From the NCBI RefSeq assembly GCF_006716745.1, contig NZ_VFPP01000001.1, forward strand, positions 3,844,001 to 3,908,000: a stretch of DNA of 64,000 nucleotides. Reading direction: 5' to 3'. A program made the position numbers and the translations under genes. The first letter of the stretch is position 1. The number at the start of each line of letters is the position of its first letter. This DNA comes from Saccharothrix saharensis. GTDB taxonomy: Bacteria > Actinomycetota > Actinomycetes > Mycobacteriales > Pseudonocardiaceae. Below the pieces are notes generated by a model. The model did no database searches. It was not told where the DNA came from and saw only the letters and a program-made list of their open reading frames with translations. This document shows positions 24,214 through 32,906 of the stretch, one piece after another.

Positions 24214-25928
24214 GCTTGCGGACCGTCTCACTGCGACGACGGGTCACGCTGTCCGCGATCGGCGTGCTCGGCGTCGTGTTGGTCGGGGTCGTGCTGTTGG
24301 TGGACGCGCTGTTCGCGGCGCAGTCCAAGCGGGACGTCGACACCGCGTTGCTGGAGAAGGCGCGGGTGGCGCAGCAGCTGGTCAAGCAGCAGGTGCGCGG
24401 GGCGGACCTGGTGGACCGGCTGGAGGGCCGGGGTGTCGAGGTCCGGCTGGTCATGCCGGACGGGACGGTGTTCGGGCACGCGCCGAACGAGGAGGTGGCG
24501 AACGAGGTCAGCAGGCAGTTGGTCGACGGGTCGACCATCACGGTGTACGCCGAGTCGTCGGTGATCACGGCGGCGCAGGCCAGGCTGCGGCGGTTGTTGC
24601 TGTTGGCCGGGATCGGGGCGCTGGCGGTGACGGTCGGGGCGATGGTGCTGGTGGTCGGGCGGGCGTTGGCGCCGTTGGACGCGATGACCACGCTGGCCCG
24701 GTCGATCGCGCGCGGCAACCGGGGCTCTCGGCTCAACCCGTCGCGGGCGGACAACGAACTCGGGCGGACGGCGGCCGCGTTCGACGACATGTTGGACTCG
24801 TTGGAGGGATCGGAGGAGCGGACGAAGCGGTTCGTGGCCGACGCGGCGCACGAGCTGAGGACACCCATCGCGGGTGTGCAGGCGGTGGCGGAAGCGCTGA
24901 TGCAGACGGCCGGCGCCGGGGAGCGGGAGCGGTTGAACCTGCTGCTGGTGCGGGAGTCGCGGCGGGCCGGGCGGCTGGTGGACGACCTGTTGGCCTTGGC
25001 GCGCATCGAGGCCGGTCTCGAACTGCACCGGGAACGGGTCGACCTGCTCGCGCTGGCCGAGGCGGAGGTGGGGCGGACGCAGTTGCTCGCGCCGGACTTC
25101 GACATCGCCGTCGAGGGTGAGGCGGCGTTCGTCTCCGGCGATCCGCAGCGGTTGGCGCAGGTGTTGGCGAACCTGGCCGACAACGCCCGGCAGGCCACCG
25201 GGCCGTCCGGCCGGGTGCGGCTGCGCGTGTCGAAAGCGGGCGGGTTCGCTCTGCTCGTCGTGTCCGACAACGGTCCGGGCGTGCCACCGGAGGACCGGGA
25301 ACGCATCTTCGACCGGCTGGTGCGGCTGGACGAGGCGAGGGATCAACGCTCGGGCGGCTCGGGTCTCGGCCTGCCGATCGCGCGTGGTGTCGTGCGGGCG
25401 CACGGCGGCGAGCTCTCGTGCACCGCACCCGACGGGACGGCCGAGCCCGCCGCTGTGCTGAGCATCCCCACCGCTCGGCACGGCCCGGTCGCCGACCTGC
25501 CCGACGACCGACGTCCGACCAGGGACACGCCGGGCATCGACACGCCGGGCACGGACACGGATGGCGACCGGCCGAGCCCGGCCGACTTCGGGAGAAGGAG
25601 GTGCGAATCGACAGAAGCCGAGCAGGGTCCTGGCCCGACGCGGCCGGACCCGGTCACCGGCCTGCCGGCGGGACGCACCACGGCCACGCCCCGCCGAGCC
25701 ATGGGCACCGAACGGCCTGCCTCGGAACGGGTCGCCGGCGACGCCCAGGATCACCGCCCGACCACGGACGCCCGAGCCGGGGACACCCGAGCCGGGGACA
25801 CCCGAGCCGGGGACACCGGACGGCCCGGCGTGGTGGCGCGGGTGGGTTCCGGTGGTGGGATCGACGGCGAGGGGGTGCGGGAGGCGGTCGGGGCGGTGTT
25901 CGAGGTGCGGATTCCGTTGGCGGAGTGA
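24210..25928 (+). CDS. Sensor histidine kinase with an unusual C-terminal insertion
   Basis: The ~572-residue kinase has two transmembrane helices (~15-35 and ~130-155) around a short outer loop, a HAMP domain, a HisKA box with His214 (AAHELRTPIAGV), and an HATPase domain with NLADNARQA, DNGPGVP and SGGSGLGLPIARG. After HGGELSCTAPDGTAEP, where the last strand should follow, there are ~140 low-complexity residues rich in Asp, Pro, Thr and Arg, including three RAGDT units. Only then does a normal ending appear (GAVFEVRIPLAE). The extra block looks like an in-frame DNA insertion. It is translationally coupled to the response regulator. Confidence 0.9.
   Translation: MSLRTVSLRRRVTLSAIGVLGVVLVGVVLLVDALFAAQSKRDVDTALLEKARVAQQLVKQQVRGADLVDRLEGRGVEVRLVMPDGTVFGHAPNEEVANEVSRQLVDGSTITVYAESSVITAAQARLRRLLLLAGIGALAVTVGAMVLVVGRALAPLDAMTTLARSIARGNRGSRLNPSRADNELGRTAAAFDDMLDSLEGSEERTKRFVADAAHELRTPIAGVQAVAEALMQTAGAGERERLNLLLVRESRRAGRLVDDLLALARIEAGLELHRERVDLLALAEAEVGRTQLLAPDFDIAVEGEAAFVSGDPQRLAQVLANLADNARQATGPSGRVRLRVSKAGGFALLVVSDNGPGVPPEDRERIFDRLVRLDEARDQRSGGSGLGLPIARGVVRAHGGELSCTAPDGTAEPAAVLSIPTARHGPVADLPDDRRPTRDTPGIDTPGTDTDGDRPSPADFGRRRCESTEAEQGPGPTRPDPVTGLPAGRTTATPRRAMGTERPASERVAGDAQDHRPTTDARAGDTRAGDTRAGDTGRPGVVARVGSGGGIDGEGVREAVGAVFEVRIPLAE
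25771..25815 (+). repeat. Three perfect 15-bp tandem repeats inside the kinase tail
   Basis: The unit cccgagccggggaca occurs three times head to tail (25771-25785, 25786-25800, 25801-25815). In the kinase frame each unit adds the residues R-A-G-D-T. Because the unit length is a multiple of three, copy number can vary without breaking the gene. Confidence 0.9.
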
Positions 25929-25944
25929 TCCGCCGGTCGCGGGG

Positions 25945-27012
25945 TCAGCCTTCCCTCGGCGGGGTGACCTTCTTGACGTAGAGGAGGCGGTCGCCGGCTT
26001 CGACGGCGTCGGCTTCCGGGGCGTCCACCCGGTAGAGGGTGCCGTCGCGCACCACGCCCAGCACTATGTCCGGCAGGTGGCGCGGCGAGCCGCCGATCTC
26101 GGACGGTTCGACGTCGCGTTCGGCGATGGCCAGGCCGGCGTCCGGGGTCAGCAGGTCCTCCACCATGTCGACCACGGACGGGGTGGCGGTGGCCATGCCG
26201 AGCAGCCGGCCGGCGGTTTCGCTGGAGACCACGACCGAGTCCGCGCCGGACTGGCGGAGCAGGTGCTCGTTCTCGCGTTCGCGGACCGAGGCGACGATCT
26301 GGGCCTTCGGCGCCAGTTCGCGGGCGGTGAGGGTGACCAGGACGGCGGTGTCGTCGCGGTTCGCGGCCACGACCACCGCCCGTGCCCGGGTGACGCCCGC
26401 GACGCGCAGCACGTCGTTGCTGGTGCCCGAACCGTGCACGGTGACCAGGCCGATCGCGGACGCGGCGTCCAGGGCCTCCTGCGTGGTGTCGACCACGACG
26501 ATCGAGCCCGGCTCCGCCCCGTCGCCCAGCAGGGCGCTGACGGCGGATCGGCCCTTCGTGCCGTACCCGATGACGACCACGTGGTCCCGCACCTTGGTCC
26601 TCCACTTCTGGATGCGCAGCGCCTGCCGTGAACGCTCGGTCAGGACTTCGAGGGTCGTGCCGACCAGGACGATCAGGAACAGCACGCGCAAGGGGGTGAT
26701 CACCAGGACGTTGACCAGCCGCGCCGACGAACTGGCGGGGGCGATGTCACCGTATCCGGTGGTCGAGAGCGACACCGTCGCGTAGTACACCGCGTCCAGC
26801 AAGGACAGGCCGTCCCCGTTGACGTCGCGGTAGCCGTCGCGGTCGAGGTAGACGATCAGCACGGCGGCCATCAGCGCGCCGAGCGCGCCGACCACCCGCT
26901 TGAGGATGGCCCGGACCGGGCTCTGCACCGTGTCCGGCATCCTGATCACGCCGACGAGCGAGTGACCGGGCCGGTCGGCCAGCGGTTCCCCCGGGTTGGT
27001 GCGGCGGATCAT
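25945..27012 (-). CDS. Potassium channel with RCK (TrkA-N) domain
   Basis: The 355-residue protein has two membrane helices around a pore with the selectivity filter TTGYGD (residues 84-89), then a cytoplasmic RCK domain beginning HVVVIGYGTKGRSAV and a C-terminal TrkA-C-like domain. ATG 27012 is chosen because it has a ggagagg ribosome site; an upstream start would add nine residues. It overlaps the M20 peptidase stop by 4 bp. Its position near adnB matches the Rv3200c location in M. tuberculosis, by recall. Confidence 0.92.
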   Translation of the reverse strand: MIRRTNPGEPLADRPGHSLVGVIRMPDTVQSPVRAILKRVVGALGALMAAVLIVYLDRDGYRDVNGDGLSLLDAVYYATVSLSTTGYGDIAPASSSARLVNVLVITPLRVLFLIVLVGTTLEVLTERSRQALRIQKWRTKVRDHVVVIGYGTKGRSAVSALLGDGAEPGSIVVVDTTQEALDAASAIGLVTVHGSGTSNDVLRVAGVTRARAVVVAANRDDTAVLVTLTARELAPKAQIVASVRERENEHLLRQSGADSVVVSSETAGRLLGMATATPSVVDMVEDLLTPDAGLAIAERDVEPSEIGGSPRHLPDIVLGVVRDGTLYRVDAPEADAVEAGDRLLYVKKVTPPREG

Positions 27013-28421
27013 GACAACCTCTCCGGGAGTAGCCGCCACAGCCGGGCGGCGGCCTCCGCGCCGCGGAGCAGCAACGGCACGACGACGCGCTCGTTGGGCG
27101 CGTGGATCCGATCATCCGGCAACGTCGCGCCCAGGTACACGACCGGCACGCCGAGCCACCCGTGCAGCAACGCCGCCGGGCCGGAGCCACCCGTTCGGCT
27201 GAACCTCACGGGCTGGTCGAACGCGGCCTGCACCGCGTCACGCACCGCGCCCACGGCCGGGTGGGACACGTCCACCGCATAGGGCGGCGCGCCGTCACCG
27301 CTCGCGATCACCTCGGCGCGCAAGCCGGCCGGGGTGTGCCGGGCGACGAACTCGCGCAGCGCGTCGGCCACCCGTTCGGGCCGCTGGTCGGGCACGAGCC
27401 GGAACGACAGCTTCACCGACGCCCGCGCCGGCACGATCGTCTTCAAGCCGGGCCCGGTGTAGCCGCCGTGGATGCCGTTGACCTCGGCGGTCGGCCGCAC
27501 CCAGACCCGTTCGAGGGTCGACCACCCGGGTTCGCCGGCCACGCCCTGCGCACCGCCCGCGTTCGCCAGCCACACCGCCTCGTCGAACGGCAACGCGGCG
27601 TAGTCGGCGCGCTCGGCCTCGGTGGGTTCGACCACGTCGGCGTAGAAGTCCCGCAGTTGGACGCGTCCCGAGTCGTCGTGCAGCGCCGCGACGAGCCTCG
27701 CGATCGCCGTCGCCGGGTTCGGCACGCTGCCACCGGCCCGCCCGGAGTGCACGTCGGACGTGCCGCCGGTGAACACGACCTCCGCCCCGTACACCCCGCG
27801 CTGACCCGTGCACACGGTCGGCGCGTCCCGCGCGTACAGCGGCGTGTCGGTGAACACCACCAGGTCGCACGCGAGGTCGGCGCGGTGGTCGTCCAGCAGC
27901 CGGGTCAGGTGCGGCGAACCGGACTCCTCCTCGCCCTCGACGAGCAGCTTCACCGTCACCGCCGGCTGGGCCGCGCCCGTCGCCGCGAGGTGCGCCCGCA
28001 GGCCGAGCAGGTGCATCGCGACCTGGCCCTTGTCGTCGCTGGCACCCCGGCCGAACAGCTCCTCCCCGACCAGGGTGGCCTCGAACGGCGGGTGCTGCCA
28101 CTGCTCGACCGGGTCGACCGGCTGCACGTCGTGGTGGCCGTAGACAAGCACGGTCGGCGCGTCCGGGTCGGCGGCGGGCCAGCAGGCGTACACGGCGGGC
28201 AGCGCCGGACCCCCGTCCCACACCCGCACGTCGGGCCACCCGTCCCGGCGCAGCGCGTCGGCCAGCCAGTGGGCGGATGCGGCCACGTCGCCGTGGTGGG
28301 CCGGGTCGGCGCCGATCGACGGGATGGCCAGCCACTCGCGCAGGCCGATCAGGAAGTCGTCGGCGAGCGCGGCCACGGCCGCCCGCTCGGGATGCTCGGG
28401 TTCTTCGGGATCACCGGTCAC
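27009..28421 (-). CDS. M20-family dipeptidase/peptidase
   Basis: The 470-residue metallopeptidase has the M20 zinc motifs: VLVYGHHDVQP (His and catalytic Asp), GRGASDDKGQ, and EGEEESGSPH (catalytic Glu pair). A dimerisation lid domain follows (HSGRAGGSVPNP) and later GGSGPAALLHGWL. Such enzymes hydrolyse dipeptides or N-acyl amino acids in the cytoplasm. The start is GTG 28421. It is first in a two-gene operon with the channel. Confidence 0.92.
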   Translation of the reverse strand: MTGDPEEPEHPERAAVAALADDFLIGLREWLAIPSIGADPAHHGDVAASAHWLADALRRDGWPDVRVWDGGPALPAVYACWPAADPDAPTVLVYGHHDVQPVDPVEQWQHPPFEATLVGEELFGRGASDDKGQVAMHLLGLRAHLAATGAAQPAVTVKLLVEGEEESGSPHLTRLLDDHRADLACDLVVFTDTPLYARDAPTVCTGQRGVYGAEVVFTGGTSDVHSGRAGGSVPNPATAIARLVAALHDDSGRVQLRDFYADVVEPTEAERADYAALPFDEAVWLANAGGAQGVAGEPGWSTLERVWVRPTAEVNGIHGGYTGPGLKTIVPARASVKLSFRLVPDQRPERVADALREFVARHTPAGLRAEVIASGDGAPPYAVDVSHPAVGAVRDAVQAAFDQPVRFSRTGGSGPAALLHGWLGVPVVYLGATLPDDRIHAPNERVVVPLLLRGAEAAARLWRLLPERLS

Positions 28422-28510
28422 GGTGCGGGAGGATAACGCCGAGCGCGCCTCGGGAGCGCCGGGAGAACCCTGCGAGCGCCGTGCGGCGGGTGACGTGACA
28501 GGGTGGTCCC

Positions 28511-28891
28511 ATGGAACCCACTCGTTCCCGTTCCTGGTCGGCGCTCGCGCTGGCCGGGCTGCTCGGCGCCGCGGGTGTCACGCACTTCGCCAAGCCGAAG
28601 CCGTACGACGCGATCGTGCCGCGTGCGCTGCCGGGCGAGCCCCGGACCTGGACGTACCTGTCCGGTGCCGCGGAGGTGGCGTTGGCGGTGGCGGTCGCGG
28701 TGCCGCGCACCCGGGGCGTGGGCGGGAAGCTCGCGGCCGGCTTCTTCGCGGCGGTGTTCCCGGCCAACGTCAAGATGGCCTACGACTACCGCGCGAAGTC
28801 GCCGAAGGCGAAGGCGATCGCTTTCGGCCGGTTGCCGTTGCAGGTGCCGCTGGTCCTGTGGGCCTTGCGCGTGGGTCGCTCAACTCCCTGA
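28511..28891 (+). CDS. DoxX-family small membrane protein
   Basis: The 126-residue protein has about four hydrophobic helices and the DoxX-like pattern GVTHFAKPKPYDAIVPRALPG, then TYLSGAAEVALAVAVAVP. DoxX-like proteins are integral membrane proteins linked to redox or thiol stress; a specific role cannot be given. It starts at ATG 28511, about 90 bp from the divergent M20 gene. Confidence 0.85.
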   Translation: MEPTRSRSWSALALAGLLGAAGVTHFAKPKPYDAIVPRALPGEPRTWTYLSGAAEVALAVAVAVPRTRGVGGKLAAGFFAAVFPANVKMAYDYRAKSPKAKAIAFGRLPLQVPLVLWALRVGRSTP

Positions 28892-28970
28892 TCACTCTCG
28901 GCACTGGGTCGGACACCCAGCGCGGCCGTGGGTCTGTCATTGAAACCGCAACCAGTCCTAGGATGCCCGA

Positions 28971-29507
28971 GTGCAACCGCTCCTCCACCCTGCCGCGTCG
29001 GCGTTGGGTTGGCGCGGCATCGTCGTGCCCGACGTCGCCGTGCTGGGTCACCAGGTGTCGGCCGTCGTGCGGGTTCGTGCCGATGTGCACGAGTGGCGCA
29101 GCGCGAACGGCTGGCCGCCGCAGGCCGACCCCTCGTGGTTCCGCTCGTGGTTCGAGCCGGCCGCGCACGACCGGTTGCCGGTGCCGGCGGTGGAGCTGGT
29201 CGGCGTGCTGGTGGGTGAGTCGACCGTCGACCGGGCGTTGCAGTCGTGCGGGACGTTGATGACGTTGGCGCCGTGCTCGGTGGTGCTGCCCGCGCCGCAG
29301 GGCGCGCAGTCGTGGCCGTTGATCGAGCTGGACTACTACGGCATCGGCGTGGTCGCGGTGGACGCCGCGGGCGCGGCCGAGCTGCTGGTGCCGCCGGAGG
29401 ACCGGTCGACCGAGTTCGGGCCGTCGCTGTTCGGGCGGTGGCTGCTGGAAGTGCTCTACGACCGGGTGCTGAAGGAAGTGCCCGCGAACGCCCGGGTGAA
29501 CGGCTAG
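28971..29507 (+). CDS. Conserved hypothetical protein
   Basis: The 178-residue protein has no signal peptide or membrane helix. It contains WRSANGWPPQADPSWFRSWFEP and a DYYGIGVVAV segment. I do not recognise a named family. Its stop overlaps the converging adnB stop by 4 bp. Codon usage is typical of the window, so it is likely expressed. Confidence 0.7.
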   Translation: MQPLLHPAASALGWRGIVVPDVAVLGHQVSAVVRVRADVHEWRSANGWPPQADPSWFRSWFEPAAHDRLPVPAVELVGVLVGESTVDRALQSCGTLMTLAPCSVVLPAPQGAQSWPLIELDYYGIGVVAVDAAGAAELLVPPEDRSTEFGPSLFGRWLLEVLYDRVLKEVPANARVNG

Positions 29508-32500
29508 TCCGGGATCGAGCGGATCAGCGCGCGCAGGCCGTCGGCGTCCAGCAGGTCCGCCGGGCGCAGCGTGTGGTCCTGGCGCACGTAGTGGAACGCC
29601 GCCCGCACCTTCTCGACCGGGGTCCCGGTCAACGCCGCCCACGCCAGCCGGTACGCCGCGAGCTGCACCGACAGCGCGGGCAGGCGGTCCTCGTCCGGCA
29701 CGGCGCCGGTCTTCCAGTCGACCACGGTCCAGCCGCCGTCGTCGTCGGCGAACACGGCGTCCATCCGGCCGCGCACCGACAGGCCGTCGATCTCCGCCTC
29801 GAACGGCACCTCGACGTCGTGCGGCACGCGGTCGGCCCACGCACTGGCCAGGAACGCCTCCTGCAGCCGGGTGAGGTCGGCGTCGGGTGCCGCGCCCTCG
29901 TCGGCCGCGCCGGGCAGGTCGTCGAGGTCGAACAGGCGGCTCGCGCCGAACCGCTGTTCCAGCCAGGTGTGGAACGCCGTGCCGCGGCGGGCGAGCGGGT
30001 TGGGCGGGAACGGCAGGGGGCGGCGCAGCCGGCGGGCCAGCAGGTCCGGGTCGGCGGCGAGTTCGACCAGTTGGCTGACCGACAGGTGGTCGGGCAGGAC
30101 GACGCGTTCCCGGCGGTCCGCGGCGGCGGCGCGTTCGGCGAGGAGCACGTCGACGTCACGTGCCCAGCCCTCCGGATCGTCGTCCTCCATCCGGGGGACC
30201 TCGAGCGTTGAACTCCGGGGGCCTGGAGGTTCGACACTCGGGACCTGGGGGTTCGACTCACCCAGGTCGTCGAGGGCGGAGAGGACCAGGGCGGCGCCCT
30301 CGACCACGGCGGCGCGGCGCTTGCCCAGCGGGTCGGTCGGCCACTGGGCCGTCTTCGTCTGCGACGCCAGGGGGTTGGGCTCGTCCTCGGCCGGGCGGGG
30401 GGCCCAGTGCGCGATGTCGGCGGGCGGGTGGTCGGCGGCCAGCACCGACTCGCGGATCCCGGTCAGGAACGCCGACGGCCCCTTCGGCTTGTCGCCCGTC
30501 TCGCCCCACCAGTGCCCCGACACCAGCAGGCTGTGCTCGGACCTGGTCAGCGCCACGTACAGCAGCCGCCGCTCCTCCACCAGCCGCCGCGCGTCGAAGT
30601 CGTCCTCGTGCCCGACCAGCGCCTCCTCCACCTCCTTGCGGTTGGCGTCGGGCGCGATGCGCAGCTTCGGCAGGTCCTCGGCGTCACCGCGCAGGTCGGC
30701 GGGCAGCTCGGCCACCGAACGCAGCCAGCTCGACGACTTCTTCCGGCCCGGGAACACGTCCTTCACCACGTGCGGCACGGCGACGATGTGCCACTCCAGC
30801 CCCTTCGCCGAGTGCATGGTCAGCACCTGCACCCGGTTCTCGGCCACCTCCACCTCGCCGGGTTCCAGACCGTCCTCGGCCTGCTCGGCGGTGTAGAGGT
30901 AGTCCAGCAGCGCGGGCAGGGTCGCCGACGGGCTGGCCGCGGCGAAGTCGTTGACCACGTCGGCGAACGCGTCCAGGTGCGCCCGCCCCACCCCGCCCGG
31001 CCGGGCCATGGCTTCGATGTCCAGCAACAACGTGCGCTCGACGTCGGCGACCAGCTCGGGCAGCGGCTGGTCGAGCCGGCGGCGCAACGACGACAGCTCC
31101 GCGCCCAGCCGCCGTATCCGCCGGTACCCCTCGGCGGAGTACGCGGTCGGGTCGCCCGGGTCGTCGAGCGCGTCGGCGAGACCGGCCTGTTCGGCGTGCT
31201 CGCCGGGCAGCGCGTCGGCGATCACGGCCAGCGGGTCGCCCGCCACGGCCTGCCTGCTCGGCGCGCCCGCCAGGTCACGCGCCCTGGCCCACAGCGCCGC
31301 CAGGTCGTACGCGGCGATCCGCCAGCGCGAACCGGTGAGCAGGCGGGCGGCGGCGGTGCCGGCCAACGGGTCGACCAGCACGCGCAACGCGCTGGTCAGG
31401 TCCCGCACCTCCGGCTCGTCGAGCAGCCCGCCCAGCCCGACGACCTCCACCGGCAGACCGCGTTCCCGCAGCGCCGCCGCGATGTTCGCCATGTCCGAAC
31501 GGCGGCGCACCAGCACGGCCGCGGTCGGCGGCTCGTCACTGGTGTCGAGGTGCTGCTCCCACTGCGCGGCGACCGTGTCGGCCACCCAGTCCAGCTCCTG
31601 CCGCACGTCGCCGAACAACGCCACCCGCACGTCACCGGGCCCGGCGCCGTCGCGGGCGCGCAGCTCGTCCACGTCCAGCCCCATCGCGCGCAGCGGCGCG
31701 GAGACGGCGTTGGCCAGGGCCAGCACCTCCGGGGGGTTGCGGAAGCTGGTGAGCAGGCCGTACTTCTTCGCGGGCGGGAAGTCGTGCACGAACCGGGGCA
31801 GGTTCGCCGCCGACGCGCCGCGCCAGCCGTAGATCGCCTGCGCCGGGTCGCCCACCGCCGTCACCGACATCGGCTCGCCCCGCCCGAACAACGACCGCAG
31901 CAGCACGCGTTGCGCGTGACCGGTGTCCTGGTACTCGTCCAGCAGCACGGCCCCGTAGCGCTCCCGCTCGCCACGCACGACTTCCGGGTGCTCGGAGGCG
32001 AGGCGCGCGGCCAGGGACATCTGGTCGGCGAAGTCCATCGCCGCCTCACGCCGCTTGCGCGCCTGGTAGGCCTCCAGCAGCGGCAGCAGGTTGACGCGCA
32101 GGCGCTGGGCGTTGACCACGGCCCTGAGCGACTCGGGCAGGCCGTCGCGCTGCCGCGCGGTCTTGGGCGCGTTCTCGATGATCGCGGACAGCCGCTCGGC
32201 GTGCCGCCACAGGGCGACCGGCTCGACCAGGTGCTCCCCCAGCTCGCCGGCCAGCGCGAGCAGGTAGCCGGTGACGGTGGCGGGCACCTTGTCGGTGTCG
32301 AGGTCGTCGTTCCACGTCGACACCACGCGGTGCGCGAGCTGCCACGCGGCGGTCTCGGTGAGCAGCCGCACGCCCGGCTCCACGGGCAGCCGCAGGCCGT
32401 GCTCGCCCACCAACCGGCCCGCGTACGCGTGGTAGGTGAGGATCACCGGCTCGGTGGTCAGCACCGCGGCCCGCCGCTCGCCGCTCGGGTCGAGCCGGTC

Positions 32501-32836
32501 GAGCAGGGACGACCCGGCGAGCCGGCGCAGCCGCAGCCGCACCCGGTCGGACAGCTGCCGCGCGGCCTTGCGGGTGAACGTCAGGCCGAGGACCCGGTCG
32601 GGCGTGACGAAGCCGTTCGCGACCAGGTAGACCACGCGGGCGGCCATGGTCTCGGTCTTGCCCGCCCCGGCGCCGGCCACGACCAGCGCGGGCGCGGTGG
32701 GCGCGGCGACGACCGCGGCCTGCTCGGGGGTGGGACGGGGCAGCCCGAGCGCTTCGGCGACCTCGAACGGACCGGCGAGCGCCACCGGCTCACCCGCCAC
32801 CCGTTCGACCCCGCTCGGCACGACCACGTCCCGCAT
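29504..32836 (-). CDS. adnB: AdnB-like UvrD/RecB helicase-nuclease
   Basis: The 1110-residue protein has an N-terminal UvrD-type motor (Walker A GAGAGKT at residues 55-61, LLDEYQDTGHAQ, AVGDPAQAIYGWRGA, TMHSAKGLEWHIV) and a C-terminal RecB-like nuclease (GWTVVDWKTGAVPDE at ~1040). Actinobacterial AdnA-AdnB heterodimers resect double-strand breaks in place of RecBCD. The order adnA then adnB matches mycobacteria. The linker at residues ~859-880 (ESNPQVPSVEPPGPRSS) is encoded by a dispersed genomic repeat (30203-30265) that is intergenic elsewhere. Catalytic motifs are intact. Confidence 0.93.
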   Translation of the reverse strand: MRDVVVPSGVERVAGEPVALAGPFEVAEALGLPRPTPEQAAVVAAPTAPALVVAGAGAGKTETMAARVVYLVANGFVTPDRVLGLTFTRKAARQLSDRVRLRLRRLAGSSLLDRLDPSGERRAAVLTTEPVILTYHAYAGRLVGEHGLRLPVEPGVRLLTETAAWQLAHRVVSTWNDDLDTDKVPATVTGYLLALAGELGEHLVEPVALWRHAERLSAIIENAPKTARQRDGLPESLRAVVNAQRLRVNLLPLLEAYQARKRREAAMDFADQMSLAARLASEHPEVVRGERERYGAVLLDEYQDTGHAQRVLLRSLFGRGEPMSVTAVGDPAQAIYGWRGASAANLPRFVHDFPPAKKYGLLTSFRNPPEVLALANAVSAPLRAMGLDVDELRARDGAGPGDVRVALFGDVRQELDWVADTVAAQWEQHLDTSDEPPTAAVLVRRRSDMANIAAALRERGLPVEVVGLGGLLDEPEVRDLTSALRVLVDPLAGTAAARLLTGSRWRIAAYDLAALWARARDLAGAPSRQAVAGDPLAVIADALPGEHAEQAGLADALDDPGDPTAYSAEGYRRIRRLGAELSSLRRRLDQPLPELVADVERTLLLDIEAMARPGGVGRAHLDAFADVVNDFAAASPSATLPALLDYLYTAEQAEDGLEPGEVEVAENRVQVLTMHSAKGLEWHIVAVPHVVKDVFPGRKKSSSWLRSVAELPADLRGDAEDLPKLRIAPDANRKEVEEALVGHEDDFDARRLVEERRLLYVALTRSEHSLLVSGHWWGETGDKPKGPSAFLTGIRESVLAADHPPADIAHWAPRPAEDEPNPLASQTKTAQWPTDPLGKRRAAVVEGAALVLSALDDLGESNPQVPSVEPPGPRSSTLEVPRMEDDDPEGWARDVDVLLAERAAAADRRERVVLPDHLSVSQLVELAADPDLLARRLRRPLPFPPNPLARRGTAFHTWLEQRFGASRLFDLDDLPGAADEGAAPDADLTRLQEAFLASAWADRVPHDVEVPFEAEIDGLSVRGRMDAVFADDDGGWTVVDWKTGAVPDEDRLPALSVQLAAYRLAWAALTGTPVEKVRAAFHYVRQDHTLRPADLLDADGLRALIRSIPD
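30203..30265 (+). repeat. Dispersed repeat C, copy 1, in frame inside adnB
   Basis: It opens with gagcgttgaactcc and then has two ~22-bp units beginning cctggaggttcgac and cctgggggttcgac. The same opening and two units occur at 37898-37982 between pirin and cbiX. In this copy the minus-strand reading stays open and supplies part of the AdnB linker between the helicase and nuclease domains. Confidence 0.85.
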
Positions 32837-32906
32837 TCTCCGTGCTCGGGTCCCACCGGCTTCGCCGACCCGCAGGGCGGATCGGTATTGCCTGGTCAGG
32901 CGTGCC

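Noticed and set aside
25771..25815. CRISPR-like array
   Set aside because: The 15-bp units are contiguous without spacers and lie inside a coding frame; they are simple tandem repeats.
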